A DNA stretch of 64,000 bases. Source: Streptomyces poonensis (lineage in GTDB: Bacteria > Actinomycetota > Actinomycetes > Streptomycetales > Streptomycetaceae). The notes beneath the pieces are model-generated. The model had not been told where the DNA came from and did not search any database. It saw only the letters and a program-made list of their open reading frames with translations. The position numbers and the translations under genes are program-made. The first letter of the stretch is position 1, and each line of letters opens with the position of its first letter. Shown in pieces: positions 10,810-19,938 of the stretch. The DNA lies in NCBI RefSeq assembly GCF_014650915.1, contig NZ_BMVW01000008.1, forward strand, positions 175,851-239,850, written 5' to 3'.

Positions 10810-11637
10810 CTGGGCAAGCGACAGCCCGAAGGCCCGCCGCCCGCACCCGCGGTGCAGCGCATCCGACTGCGCTACACCAAGCGCGGCCGCCTCCGGTTCA
10901 CCAGCCACCGCGACTTCCAGCGCGCCTTCGAGCGTGCGCTGCGCCGCGCCGAGGTGCCGATGGCGTACTCGGCGGGGTTCACGCCGCACCCGAAGGTGTC
11001 GTACGCCAATGCCGCACCCACCGGCACGGGCAGTGAGGCGGAGTACCTGGAGATCGCGCTCACCGAGGCGCGCGATCCCGACACGCTGCGCGAGCTGCTC
11101 GACGAGTCGCTGCCCGCCGGGCTCGACATCGTCGACGCGGTGGAGGCCCGCACCCCGGGCCTCGCCGACCGGCTCACCGCCTCCGTCTGGGAGCTGCGCC
11201 TCGACGGCGTGACCCCCGAGGAGGCCGGGCGCGCGGTGGCGGCCTTCGAGGCGGCCGAGACCGTGGAGGTCGAGCGCCAGACCAAGAAGGGCATGCGGGC
11301 CTTCGACGCCCGCCCCGCCGTCGTGAGCCTCGACGTGAGCCCGGAGGCGCACAGCCCCGAGGCTGATAGGCCGACCGACCAGCCCTGTGCGATACTGCGG
11401 CTGGTTGTTCGGCACGTGACGCCTGCCGTACGACCCGACGACGTCCTGTCCGGTCTCCGCGCCGTGGCCGACCTGGCGCCGCCGGTCCCCGCAGCGGTGA
11501 CCAGGCTGGCGCAGGGGCTGTTCGATGAAGAGACCGGCACGGTGACCGACCCGCTCGCGCCCGACCGCGAGGCAGCGCCGGCCCTCACAACGGCCGCTGC
11601 CGCCGCGACGGTGCCGGCGGTGGAAGGTCCCGCGTAG
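10810..11637 (+). CDS. DUF2344 / TIGR03936 radical SAM-linked protein
   Basis: 275 aa if translation starts at CTG 10810; the first conventional start is GTG 10852 (261 aa). I prefer CTG because GAAGGA (10794-10799) is 10 nt upstream of it, at the end of the previous gene, whereas GTG 10852 has no ribosome site. The conserved core (QRIRLRYTKRGRLRFTSHRD, FERALRRAEVPMAYSAGFTPHPKVSYA) defines the family. In some bacteria this domain is fused to, or encoded beside, a B12-binding radical SAM protein, which matches the gene at 7752. Probably an accessory or substrate-binding partner. The last ~60 residues are alanine-rich. Confidence 0.87.
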   Translation: MGKRQPEGPPPAPAVQRIRLRYTKRGRLRFTSHRDFQRAFERALRRAEVPMAYSAGFTPHPKVSYANAAPTGTGSEAEYLEIALTEARDPDTLRELLDESLPAGLDIVDAVEARTPGLADRLTASVWELRLDGVTPEEAGRAVAAFEAAETVEVERQTKKGMRAFDARPAVVSLDVSPEAHSPEADRPTDQPCAILRLVVRHVTPAVRPDDVLSGLRAVADLAPPVPAAVTRLAQGLFDEETGTVTDPLAPDREAAPALTTAAAAATVPAVEGPA

Positions 11638-11879
11638 GGACGGACGTCGTAGCGCCGCCCTCGGACTCGGGAGCCACCTGGGTCGGGCAGCGCACCGACC
11701 AGAAGACTTTCGCCAGGCCGTGCGTAGAGGCGTACGGAACCGGCGAGACAGGACACGAAGAGCTCCCGTGCGGCGCCCGCGCCCCGGACGGCGGCACCGC
11801 GCACCGCGCGAGCCGCGGACGTCACCGGCACCGCCGGACCAGGCGCGGCGCCCGGGAGCCTGACGGGAGAACCGCCCGC

Positions 11880-14800
11880 ATGCTCGAGCCGACCGAATCC
11901 AACGAGGGTTCCGAACACAACACCCCCAGCGACACCCTGCCGCCGCGTCGGCGCCGCCGTGCCGCGTCCCGCCCCGCGGGCCCGCCCGCGGCCGGCACGG
12001 AGACGCCCGCGGAGACCGTCGCACCGGCCGTACCGCCTGCCGAGACGCAGGACCAGGACCTGGTGAACGAGGAGGAGGCGGTGGCCGAGGCCGCCGCCGA
12101 GGCCCCTGCCGCCGAGGAGGCCGCTCCGCCCGCCCGTACGCGGCGCCGGGCGACGCGCCGTGCGTCGGCGCCCACCGGGGCGCCCGCGTCTGCGGAGACC
12201 GTGGTGCCCGCGACGACGGCGGACACCCCCGCCGAGACCGCAGAGTCGGCCGCCGCCGAGCCCGTCGCCGCTGTCGAGGAGGCGGCTGCGCCGGCTCGTA
12301 CGCGGCGTCGGGCGACGCGTCGTGCGTCGGCGCCTGCCGGTGCGCCGGTGGCTGAGACGACGGAGACCGAGACCGCTGCTGTCGAGCCGGTCGCTGCCGA
12401 GGCTCCGGCCGCTGAGGCCGAGGCTGCTGTGGAGGAGGCGGCTGCGCCGGCTCGTACGCGGCGTCGGGCGACGCGTCGTGCGTCGGCGCCTGCTGGTGCG
12501 CCGGCGGCGGCGGCTGAGACCTCTGAGACCGCTGCTGTCGAGCCGGTCGCTGCCGAGGCTCCGGCCGCTGAGGCCGAGGCTGCTGTGGAGGAGGCGGCTG
12601 CGCCGGCTCGTACGCGGCGCCGGGCCACGCGTCGTGCGTCGGCGCCTGCCGGTGCGCCGGCCGCGGCCGAGACGACGGAGACCGAGACCGCTGCTGCCGA
12701 GCCGGTGGCTGAGGCCGCGCCCGCCGAGGCTCCGGCCGCTGAGGCCGAGGCTGCCGTCGAGGAGACCGCCCCGCCGGCCCGTACGCGGCGTCGGGCGACG
12801 CGGCGCGTGTCCGCGCCCGCCGGTGCGTCGGCGACGGCGGAAGCCGCCGAGACGCCGTCCACGGCAGAAGAGAAGCCCGCAGAGAAGCCCGCCGAGACCC
12901 CTGCCCCGGCTCCGGCCGCGGAGCAGAAGCCCGCTCCCGCCGCCGACACCGAGGACGCCGCTCCGCGCCGGGGCCGCCGCCGAGTCGTGCGCAAGGCCGC
13001 CGGTGGGTTCTCGGAGCCCGCGACACGGCGTGCCGCCGAGGACGGCGAGACCTCGCCCCGCCCGGCGCGTCCGGCGGTCGCCGTGTTCCAGGCGCCCGTG
13101 TTCGCCGAGCCTATGTTCCAGACGCCGGAGCGGGCCGCCGCCGCGGCTGCCGCCGAGGCCGCCGAGGCCGCCGAGGAGGCTCCCGAGGTCAAGGCCGAGG
13201 TCGAGGCCGAGGCCGTGCACGTCCCGGAGGAGGAGAGCACCGGCTCGCGCCGCCGCCGCCGTCGGCGCGCCGCCGAGGAAGCCGTGGCCGTGACCGCCGA
13301 CGAGGCGGAGGAGACCGCGGAGGCGGAGGACGCCGAGGAGACGGCCGAGGACGCCGCCTCAGAGGCCGACGCCGAGTCCGACGACACCGACGACACCGAG
13401 GAGACCGGCTCCCGCCGGCGCCGCCGTCGCGGTGGCCGCCGCCGTCGCCGGGGCGAGTCCGCCGAGGCGGAGGGCGAGTCCGGCGACGCCGGGGAACTCG
13501 CCGGTGAGCAGGCCGCTCAGGACGCCGAGGACACCGCCGAGCAGGTCGAGGAGGACGCCGAGGAGGCGGACGAGGACCAGCACGCCGACGACCACGCCGC
13601 CGGCTCCAGCAGCAGCCGTCGCCGCCGTCGCCGCCGCCGTCGCGCGGGTGACACGGGCGCCGACAGCGAGCCCGGCGAGGGCGACCCGGAGCGCACGGTC
13701 GTCAAGGTGCGCGAGCCGCGCAAGAAGGACGAGCACACGTCGAGCTCCGACGAGGTGCAGTCCATCAAGGGCTCGACCCGCCTGGAGGCCAAGAAGCAGC
13801 GCCGCCGCGAGGGCCGAGAGCAGGGCCGCCGCCGGGTGCCGATCATCACCGAGGCCGAGTTCCTGGCCCGCCGTGAGGCCGTCGAGCGCGTCATGGTCGT
13901 CCGCCAGAACGGCGACCGCACGCAGATCGGCGTCCTCGAGGACAACGTGCTCGTGGAGCACTACGTCAACAAGGAGCAGTCGACCTCGTACGTCGGCAAC
14001 GTGTACCTCGGCAAGGTGCAGAACGTCCTGCCGTCGATGGAGGCCGCCTTCATCGACATCGGCAAGGGCCGTAACGCCGTGCTCTACGCCGGTGAGGTCA
14101 ACTTCGAGGCGCTGGGCATGGCCAACGGCCCGCGGCGCATCGAGTCCGCGCTGAAGTCCGGTCAGTCCGTCCTCGTCCAGGTGACGAAGGACCCCATCGG
14201 CCACAAGGGCGCCCGTCTGACCAGCCAGGTCTCCCTCCCGGGCCGCTACCTCGTGTACGTCCCCGAGGGCTCGATGACCGGTATCAGCCGCAAGCTGCCC
14301 GACACCGAGCGCGCCCGGCTGAAGACCATCCTCAAGAAGATCGTCCCCGAGGACGCGGGCGTCATCGTGCGCACCGCCGCCGAGGGCGCGAGCGAGGACG
14401 AGCTGCGCCGCGACGTCGAGCGGCTCCAGGCGCAGTGGGAGGACATCCAGAAGAAGGCGAAGAGCGGCAACGCCCCGACCCTGCTGTACGGCGAGCCGGA
14501 CATGACCGTCCGGGTCGTCCGCGACATCTTCAACGAGGACTTCTCCAAGGTCGTCGTCAGCGGTGACGAGGCGTGGCAGACCATCCACGGGTACGTCTCG
14601 CACGTGGCGCCCGACCTGGCCGACCGCCTGTCCAAGTGGACGAGCGAGGTCGACGTCTTCGCCACGTACCGGATCGACGAGCAGCTCGCCAAGGCGCTGG
14701 ACCGCAAGGTCTGGCTGCCCAGCGGCGGCTCGCTGGTGATCGACCGGACCGAGGCGATGGTCGTCGTCGACGTCAACACCGGCAAGTTCACCGGTCAGGG

Positions 14801-16295
14801 CGGCAACCTCGAGGAGACCGTCACCAGGAACAACCTGGAGGCGGCCGAGGAGATCGTGCGCCAGCTGCGGCTGCGCGACCTCGGCGGCATCATCGTCATC
14901 GACTTCATCGACATGGTGCTGGAGTCCAACCGGGACCTGGTGCTGCGGCGCCTGCTGGAGTGCCTGGGCCGTGACCGTACGAAGCACCAGGTGGCCGAGG
15001 TCACCTCGCTGGGCCTCGTGCAGATGACCCGCAAGCGGGTGGGCCAGGGCCTGCTGGAGTCCTTCTCCGAGACCTGTGTCCACTGCAACGGGCGCGGCGT
15101 GATCGTGCACATGGAGCAGGCGTCCTCCGCGGGCGGTGGCGGCAAGCGCCGCAAGCGCGGGCGCGGAGGTGCCGAGCAGACGCACGAGCACACGCCGGAC
15201 CACACGCACGAGCACGACGCAGCGGCGGAGACCGCGACCACGGAGCCTTCGGGTGCCGTGGAGGCCGAGGACGGCGGGGCCGGGACGGCCGCCGAGCCGG
15301 CCGGTGTTCCCGAGGCACCCGCCACGCAGCCGCTCATGGACGCCTTCGCGCCGGACGAGGAGCTGTACAGCAGCGTCGCCGAGGCGGAGGCCGCGGCCAC
15401 GCGCGGCCGTGCGCGGCGCCGGTCCGGCCGACGCGTGTCGGCGCCCGCGGGCGCGCCCAAGGCCGACCGGGCCAAGGGCAGGCCGGGCAGGCCGGAGGCG
15501 CGCACGGCGGAGACCGCGGAGACCGCGGGGACCGACGAGCGGGCGCCGAAGTCGCGCGAGGCCGCCGAGGCGGAGCCCGTCGCGGTCGAGGACCCCGTGG
15601 TGGAGACGCCGCCGTCCGTGGTGGGCGACGAGGCCGCCCCCGCCGAGGCCGCCCCCGCCGAGGACCGGGCCGAGGCCGCGCCGAAGGGCCGTACGCGTCG
15701 CAGGGCGACCCGCAAGGCGACGGCACCCGCCGGGGCGCCCGCGGCGGAGGACGCCGTGGTGACCGTGGTGGAGTCGGTGGCTCCCGCGGAGCCGGAGACG
15801 GCCCCCGAGCCGGAGACGGCGCCGGAACCCGTCGCCGTGCCGGAGGCCGCGGAGAGCGCGGCTCCCGCCAGGCCCCGGCGGCGTGCGGTGCGCAAGGCGA
15901 CCGCGCCGACCGCGCCGGAGGAGGCAGCCGTCGTGGTGGTGCCGTCGGCATCCGCCGAGGCTCCGGCGGACGCATCGGCCGAGGCTCCTGAAGGAGCAGC
16001 GGCGGACGCGTCGGCGGACACTCCGGCGGAGGACGTCGAGCCGGTGAAGAAGACCGTGCGGAAGACCGCCGCCAAGAAGACCGCCGCGAAGAAGGCGACG
16101 ACCAAGAAGGCCGCCGCCAAGAAGACGACGACGGCCAAGAAGGCGACGACCGCGAAGAAGACCACGACGAAGAAGGCGGCGACGAAGAAGACGACCGCCA
16201 AGAAGGCGACGTCGAAGAAGACCGCGGCGGCGCAGCAGACGACGCCCACGGTCACGGCGTCCGCGTCGGAGCCGGCGTCGACCGACGAGGGCTGA
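11880..16295 (+). CDS. rne: RNase E/G family endoribonuclease with long repetitive arms
   Basis: 1471 aa, very long for the family. The catalytic core (about residues 650-1080) has the S1 domain (NVYLGKVQNVLPSMEAAFIDIG), the DNase I-like domain with metal-binding aspartates D964 (VVVDVNTGK) and D1008 (VIDFIDM), and the zinc-link cysteines C1066 and C1069. The N-terminal arm (1-~620) is Ala/Glu/Pro-rich with tandem basic repeats RTRRRATRRASAPAGAP and several runs of arginine. The C-terminal arm repeats the same basic motif three times and ends in a Lys/Ala/Thr-rich histone-H1-like tail (residues ~1383-1445). RNase E/G makes rate-limiting cuts in mRNA decay and rRNA maturation; the arms probably bind RNA and partners such as PNPase. 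A 242-bp gap precedes it. Confidence 0.95.
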   Translation: MLEPTESNEGSEHNTPSDTLPPRRRRRAASRPAGPPAAGTETPAETVAPAVPPAETQDQDLVNEEEAVAEAAAEAPAAEEAAPPARTRRRATRRASAPTGAPASAETVVPATTADTPAETAESAAAEPVAAVEEAAAPARTRRRATRRASAPAGAPVAETTETETAAVEPVAAEAPAAEAEAAVEEAAAPARTRRRATRRASAPAGAPAAAAETSETAAVEPVAAEAPAAEAEAAVEEAAAPARTRRRATRRASAPAGAPAAAETTETETAAAEPVAEAAPAEAPAAEAEAAVEETAPPARTRRRATRRVSAPAGASATAEAAETPSTAEEKPAEKPAETPAPAPAAEQKPAPAADTEDAAPRRGRRRVVRKAAGGFSEPATRRAAEDGETSPRPARPAVAVFQAPVFAEPMFQTPERAAAAAAAEAAEAAEEAPEVKAEVEAEAVHVPEEESTGSRRRRRRRAAEEAVAVTADEAEETAEAEDAEETAEDAASEADAESDDTDDTEETGSRRRRRRGGRRRRRGESAEAEGESGDAGELAGEQAAQDAEDTAEQVEEDAEEADEDQHADDHAAGSSSSRRRRRRRRRAGDTGADSEPGEGDPERTVVKVREPRKKDEHTSSSDEVQSIKGSTRLEAKKQRRREGREQGRRRVPIITEAEFLARREAVERVMVVRQNGDRTQIGVLEDNVLVEHYVNKEQSTSYVGNVYLGKVQNVLPSMEAAFIDIGKGRNAVLYAGEVNFEALGMANGPRRIESALKSGQSVLVQVTKDPIGHKGARLTSQVSLPGRYLVYVPEGSMTGISRKLPDTERARLKTILKKIVPEDAGVIVRTAAEGASEDELRRDVERLQAQWEDIQKKAKSGNAPTLLYGEPDMTVRVVRDIFNEDFSKVVVSGDEAWQTIHGYVSHVAPDLADRLSKWTSEVDVFATYRIDEQLAKALDRKVWLPSGGSLVIDRTEAMVVVDVNTGKFTGQGGNLEETVTRNNLEAAEEIVRQLRLRDLGGIIVIDFIDMVLESNRDLVLRRLLECLGRDRTKHQVAEVTSLGLVQMTRKRVGQGLLESFSETCVHCNGRGVIVHMEQASSAGGGGKRRKRGRGGAEQTHEHTPDHTHEHDAAAETATTEPSGAVEAEDGGAGTAAEPAGVPEAPATQPLMDAFAPDEELYSSVAEAEAAATRGRARRRSGRRVSAPAGAPKADRAKGRPGRPEARTAETAETAGTDERAPKSREAAEAEPVAVEDPVVETPPSVVGDEAAPAEAAPAEDRAEAAPKGRTRRRATRKATAPAGAPAAEDAVVTVVESVAPAEPETAPEPETAPEPVAVPEAAESAAPARPRRRAVRKATAPTAPEEAAVVVVPSASAEAPADASAEAPEGAAADASADTPAEDVEPVKKTVRKTAAKKTAAKKATTKKAAAKKTTTAKKATTAKKTTTKKAATKKTTAKKATSKKTAAAQQTTPTVTASASEPASTDEG
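12115..12830 (+). repeat. In-frame tandem repeats in the N-terminal arm of rne
   Basis: Five copies of a coding unit start at about 12117, 12276, 12432, 12588 and 12759. The middle units are exactly 156 bp (52 codons) apart and nearly identical; the next interval is 171 bp. Each encodes an acidic Ala/Glu/Pro stretch plus the basic motif RTRRRATRRASAPAGAP. The repeats use more GCT, GGT and CGT codons than flanking sequence, consistent with recent duplication. Confidence 0.93.
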
Positions 16296-16324
16296 CCCTC
16301 GCGGCCGCGTCTGTGAGCTGGTGA

Positions 16325-16408
16325 CCGGTGCCCCGGTCCGGCGGATCGTCCGCCGGGCCGGGGCACCGGCGTACCGGCCCCCCACGTCGGGGGCGGCCGG
16401 TACGCCGG
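16325..16408 (+). terminator. Two back-to-back hairpins terminating rne
   Basis: Hairpin one pairs 16325-16345 with 16349-16369 (21 bp, one wobble, 3-nt loop). Hairpin two pairs 16366-16379 with 16395-16408 (14 bp perfect, extended by a CCCC/GGGG inner stem). They share four bases. No T run follows, as in many Streptomyces terminators. Confidence 0.85.
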
Positions 16409-16459
16409 TGGGCTCGCTCACGGGACGTGCCCGCTGTGGCGGGAGCGGGCCGGCTCGGT

Positions 16460-16489
16460 TTGACCCTTTCGGCGCAGGCCCCGTACTCT
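16460..16489 (+). promoter_or_regulatory. Vegetative promoter for rplU-rpmA
   Basis: TTGACC (16460-16465) and TACTCT (16484-16489) are spaced by 18 bp, a good match to the main sigma factor consensus. Transcription would start near 16496. Confidence 0.8.
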
Positions 16490-16495
16490 TGACCG

Positions 16496-16630
16496 TCGGC
16501 GTGTCCACTGACATGCCACATCCCCGTAAACCTCTTCCTCCCGGGCGCCGGGCGCCACGGGAGAGGCCGCCCGCGTGCCGGGTGGCTGGACTGCGGGGGT
16601 GCCGTTCCCGAGCGAGAGAGTGAGATCCGC
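16496..16630 (+). promoter_or_regulatory. Structured 5' leader of rplU
   Basis: About 135 nt separate the predicted start of transcription from rplU. A bulged stem can form between roughly 16531-16543 and 16557-16565 (CTCCCG with CGGGAG). Ribosomal protein operons are often autoregulated through such leaders; here that is inference only. Confidence 0.35.
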
Positions 16631-16951
16631 GTGTACGCCATCGTGCGCAGCGGTGGCCGCCAGCACAAGGTTGCTGTCGGTGACATCGTTGAGGTTGACA
16701 AGATTTCCACCGCCAAGGTTGGCGACACGGTCGAGCTCTCGACCCTGCTCGTTGTCGACGGCGACTCCGTGACCAGCGACCCGTGGGTGCTGGCCGGGAT
16801 CAAGGTCCAGGCCGAGGTCGTGGACCACCACAAGGGCCAGAAGATCGACATTCTGCGCTACAAGAACAAGACCGGCTACCGCCGTCGTCAGGGCCACCGC
16901 CAGCAGTACACGGCGATCAAGGTCACCGAGATCCCCTCGGCTGCGAAGTAA
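16631..16951 (+). CDS. rplU: 50S ribosomal protein L21
   Basis: The 106-aa product matches L21 over its full length, from the N-terminal YAIVRSGGRQHKVAVGDIVEVDK to the basic C-terminal KNKTGYRRRQGHRQQYT segment that contacts 23S rRNA. It starts with GTG at 16631, after a purine-rich GAGAGAGTGAG stretch, and is followed 14 bp later by rpmA. L21 and L27 are co-transcribed in nearly all bacteria, and the pair is followed by a strong terminator here. Confidence 0.98.
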   Translation: MYAIVRSGGRQHKVAVGDIVEVDKISTAKVGDTVELSTLLVVDGDSVTSDPWVLAGIKVQAEVVDHHKGQKIDILRYKNKTGYRRRQGHRQQYTAIKVTEIPSAAK

Positions 16952-16965
16952 GGGACTGAGAACAG

Positions 16966-17220
16966 ATGGCACACAAGAAGGGCGCATCGTCCACCCGGAA
17001 CGGTCGCGACTCCAATGCTCAGCGGCTCGGCGTGAAGCGCTTCGGCGGTCAGGTCGTCAGCGCCGGTGAGATCCTCGTCCGCCAGCGCGGCACCCACTTC
17101 CACCCGGGTGCGGGCGTCGGCCGCGGCGGCGACGACACGCTGTTCGCGCTGCAGGCCGGTTCGGTGCAGTTCGGCACCGCTCGTGGCCGCAAGGTCGTGA
17201 ACATCGTTCCGGTCGCCTGA
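16966..17220 (+). CDS. rpmA: 50S ribosomal protein L27
   Basis: The 84-aa L27 starts MAHKKGASSTRNGRDSNAQRLG, so the N-terminal tail that reaches the peptidyl-transferase centre is directly encoded, without the cleavable extension found in Firmicutes. GGVVS-type sequence (FGGQVVSAGEILVRQRG) and HPGAGVGRGGDDTLFAL are family signatures. It is the last gene of the rplU transcript. Confidence 0.98.
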   Translation: MAHKKGASSTRNGRDSNAQRLGVKRFGGQVVSAGEILVRQRGTHFHPGAGVGRGGDDTLFALQAGSVQFGTARGRKVVNIVPVA

Positions 17221-17234
17221 TCGGACACCTCGCG

Positions 17235-17273
17235 AGGCGGACCTCACTTCCCGGCCGGGAAGTGGGTCCGCCT
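17235..17273 (+). terminator. Terminator after rpmA
   Basis: A 17-bp stem with one bulged T (arms about 17235-17252 and 17257-17273, loop GGCC) is followed by TTCGCTTGTT. Confidence 0.9.
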
Positions 17274-17341
17274 TTCGCTTGTTATTGCTTGGGCCAAGTA
17301 CTAGCTGTACGTCTTCTGCACGTCTTTGGAGGCACCGAACC

Positions 17342-18781
17342 ATGACCACCTTCGTGGACCGCGTCGAACTGCACGTCGCCGCGGGTAACGGAGGCCACGG
17401 CTGTGCCTCCGTCCACCGTGAGAAGTTCAAGCCGCTGGGCGGCCCCGACGGGGGCAACGGCGGCCGGGGCGGCGATGTGATCCTGGTCGTCGACCAGTCC
17501 GTCACGACGCTGCTCGACTACCACCACTCCCCGCACCGCAAGGCCACCAACGGCAAGCCCGGCGAGGGCGGCAACCGTTCCGGCAAGGACGGGCAGGACC
17601 TGGTCCTCCCCGTGCCGGACGGGACCGTCGTGCTCGACAAGGCGGGCAACGTCCTCGCGGACCTCGTCGGCCACGGCACCTCGTACGTGGCCGCGCAGGG
17701 CGGCCGCGGCGGCCTCGGGAACGCGGCGCTGGCCTCCGCCCGGCGCAAGGCCCCCGGCTTCGCGCTGCTCGGCGTGCCGGGCGACCTCCAGGACGTCGTG
17801 CTGGAGCTGAAGACCGTCGCCGACGTGGCGCTCGTCGGCTACCCGAGCGCCGGCAAGTCGTCCCTCATCTCGGTGCTCTCCGCCGCCAAGCCGAAGATCG
17901 CGGACTACCCGTTCACGACGCTCGTGCCCAACCTGGGCGTGGTGACCGCGGGCTCCACCGTCTACACGGTCGCCGACGTGCCGGGCCTCATCCCGGGCGC
18001 CAGCCAGGGCCGCGGCCTCGGCCTGGAGTTCCTGCGCCACGTGGAGCGCTGCAGCGTGCTCGTGCACGTCCTGGACACCGCGACGCTGGAGTCCGACCGC
18101 GACCCCCTCTCCGACCTCGACATCATCGAGGAGGAGCTCAAGAGTTACGGCGGCCTCGACGACCGTCCGCGCATCGTCGTCCTCAACAAGATCGACGTGC
18201 CGGACGGCAAGGACCTCGCCGAGATGGTGCGGCCGGACCTGGAGGCACGGGGCTACCGGGTCTTCGAGGTGTCGGCGGTCGCGCACACCGGTCTGAAGGA
18301 GCTGTCCTTCGCCCTCGCCGACCTGGTGGCCCAGGCCCGTGCGGCCCGGCCGAAGGAGGAGGCGACCCGGATCGTCCTCCGCCCGAAGGCGGTCGACGAC
18401 GCCGGCTTCACCGTGGTCCGCGAGGACGACGGCCTGTTCCGCGTACGCGGTGAGAAGCCGGAGCGCTGGGTGCGCCAGACCGACTTCAACAACGACGAGG
18501 CCGTCGGCTACCTCGCCGACCGGCTGAACCGCCTCGGCGTCGAGGAGGAGCTGATGAAGGCGGGCGCCCGCGGCGGCGACGGCGTCGCCATCGGTCCCGA
18601 GGAGAACGCCGTCGTCTTCGACTGGGAGCCCTCGGTCATGGCCGGTGCGGAGATGCTCGGCCGGCGCGGCGAGGACCACCGCTTCGAGGCCCCGCGCCCG
18701 GCGGCCCAGCGCCGCCGCGACCGCCAGGCGGAGCGCGACGAGGCGGAGCAGGCGTACGAGGGCTTCGACCCGTTCGACTGA
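17342..18781 (+). CDS. obgE: Obg family GTPase (CgtA)
   Basis: 479 aa from ATG 17342, chosen because GGAGG lies 9 nt upstream and the protein then begins MTTFVDRVELHV, the standard Obg start. Residues 1-~158 are the glycine-rich Obg fold (GGNGGRGGDV). The GTPase domain has the P-loop G166-Y-P-S-A-G-K-S173, the G3 DVPGLI segment and NKID at 282-285. A C-terminal OCT domain (about 345-425) is followed by an acidic tail. Obg links GTP and ppGpp levels to 50S assembly and, in Streptomyces, to the onset of aerial growth. It sits downstream of rplU-rpmA but behind their terminator, so it probably has its own promoter around 17280-17310. Confidence 0.97.
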   Translation: MTTFVDRVELHVAAGNGGHGCASVHREKFKPLGGPDGGNGGRGGDVILVVDQSVTTLLDYHHSPHRKATNGKPGEGGNRSGKDGQDLVLPVPDGTVVLDKAGNVLADLVGHGTSYVAAQGGRGGLGNAALASARRKAPGFALLGVPGDLQDVVLELKTVADVALVGYPSAGKSSLISVLSAAKPKIADYPFTTLVPNLGVVTAGSTVYTVADVPGLIPGASQGRGLGLEFLRHVERCSVLVHVLDTATLESDRDPLSDLDIIEEELKSYGGLDDRPRIVVLNKIDVPDGKDLAEMVRPDLEARGYRVFEVSAVAHTGLKELSFALADLVAQARAARPKEEATRIVLRPKAVDDAGFTVVREDDGLFRVRGEKPERWVRQTDFNNDEAVGYLADRLNRLGVEEELMKAGARGGDGVAIGPEENAVVFDWEPSVMAGAEMLGRRGEDHRFEAPRPAAQRRRDRQAERDEAEQAYEGFDPFD

Positions 18782-18797
18782 GGGAACCGAGGATCCC

Positions 18798-18837
18798 GCA
18801 CCGCGAGGGGGCGCGAAACCGTGCCCCCTCGCGGTGC
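18798..18837. terminator. Bidirectional terminator between obg and the glycosyltransferase
   Basis: Arms 18798-18812 and 18823-18837 pair perfectly over 15 bp around a 10-nt loop, between two convergent genes. Confidence 0.88.
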
Positions 18838-18848
18838 ACCGTCTCCCG

Positions 18849-19844
18849 TCAGTTCGCCCGGGCCCCGAGCAGGCCGCTCAGCGTGCCGTCCTTGGCCGCC
18901 TGCTGGAGTTCGTCGTCCCCCGGGTGCTCCGCGAACTCCTGGAGGACGTCGTCGGGGATGAGGCGGTAGTGCTCGGTGATCAGGGGCAGCAGTGCCGAAT
19001 GGTCGATACCGTCCGGTGCCCGGCGCAGCCCCCTGAGGAACCCGCGGTAGGTGAACGCGGCGTACCGCTGCAGCATGCGCTTGATGTCGCCGGAGTACCG
19101 GTCGCCGAGCCGCAGCAGATGCAGGTTCAGTGCCAGGTGGTCGAAGTAGTTCGCGGGGTTGGTCCGGAGGGAGTCCATGATGGAGTTCCCCTCGGCGCGC
19201 TTCCGGTAGTCGTACACCGGCTTGTCGAGGAGATAGATACTTCCCGCGGAAAGCATCGCCGGAATGCTGAACCAGGCGTCCTCGAACAGCCGGCCGTCCG
19301 CGAAACGAAATCCGTGATCGCGGACGAAGCGTGCCGAGTAGAGCTTGTTCCATACGCTTCCGGAGAAAATCAGTTCCGGATACCGGGTGATGTCCGAGAT
19401 CAGCTGATCGCCCTTGCCGAAATGCCGCTTCCAGCGGCCGTAGGGGCGTTCTGGAACGTTGACGAAGTCCGCGACCACCATATCGGCCCCGCTCTCCAGG
19501 GCGCAGGTGAGCATGGACCGGAGGCCGTCCTCGCGCAGGACGTCGTCCCCGTCGGCGAAGGCGAGATAGCGGGCTTCCGCCTCGTCCAGCGCGCGGTTGC
19601 GTGCCGCGCCCGGCCCCGCGTTGGGCTGCGTGAGGACGCGTGCGTTGGGGTGCCGGCGGGCGAATTCCGACAGCAGTCCCGGGGTGCCGTCCGCCGAGCC
19701 GTCGTCGACCAGCAGGACCTGTGTTCTGTCGAAATCCCGCTGGCTCTCTATCGACTCCAGGCAGGCCGGAAGGTAAGGAGCCACGTTGAAGCACGGCACG
19801 ATGAGTGTGATGTCGTACTCGGGGTTCAGGAAGCGCCCTTTCAT
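18849..19844 (-). CDS. Family 2 glycosyltransferase
   Basis: The 331-aa protein opens with a GT-A fold of family GT2: VPCFNVAPYLPACLESI (residues ~16-32), the nucleotide-binding LLVDDGSADGT, NAGPGAARN and the DxD-type metal site FADGDD around residue 95. The C-terminal third (HYRLIPDDVLQEFAEH) resembles the corresponding part of the second, degenerate GT unit in the large fusion at 21393, so the two probably share ancestry. No membrane segments are evident. With neighbouring TagF-type enzymes, a role in adding sugars to a wall teichoic acid-like polymer is likely; the sugar and acceptor cannot be read from the sequence. It is convergent with obg. Confidence 0.88.
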   Translation of the reverse strand: MKGRFLNPEYDITLIVPCFNVAPYLPACLESIESQRDFDRTQVLLVDDGSADGTPGLLSEFARRHPNARVLTQPNAGPGAARNRALDEAEARYLAFADGDDVLREDGLRSMLTCALESGADMVVADFVNVPERPYGRWKRHFGKGDQLISDITRYPELIFSGSVWNKLYSARFVRDHGFRFADGRLFEDAWFSIPAMLSAGSIYLLDKPVYDYRKRAEGNSIMDSLRTNPANYFDHLALNLHLLRLGDRYSGDIKRMLQRYAAFTYRGFLRGLRRAPDGIDHSALLPLITEHYRLIPDDVLQEFAEHPGDDELQQAAKDGTLSGLLGARAN

Positions 19845-19938
19845 AGTCTGTGCGTCGTTCTTTTCCGCCTTTTCCGTACCGGTCCGGTGAAGGCCGTCCG
19901 GTGAAGGCCGGACGGGGTACGGAGGCAGGATACGGAAC

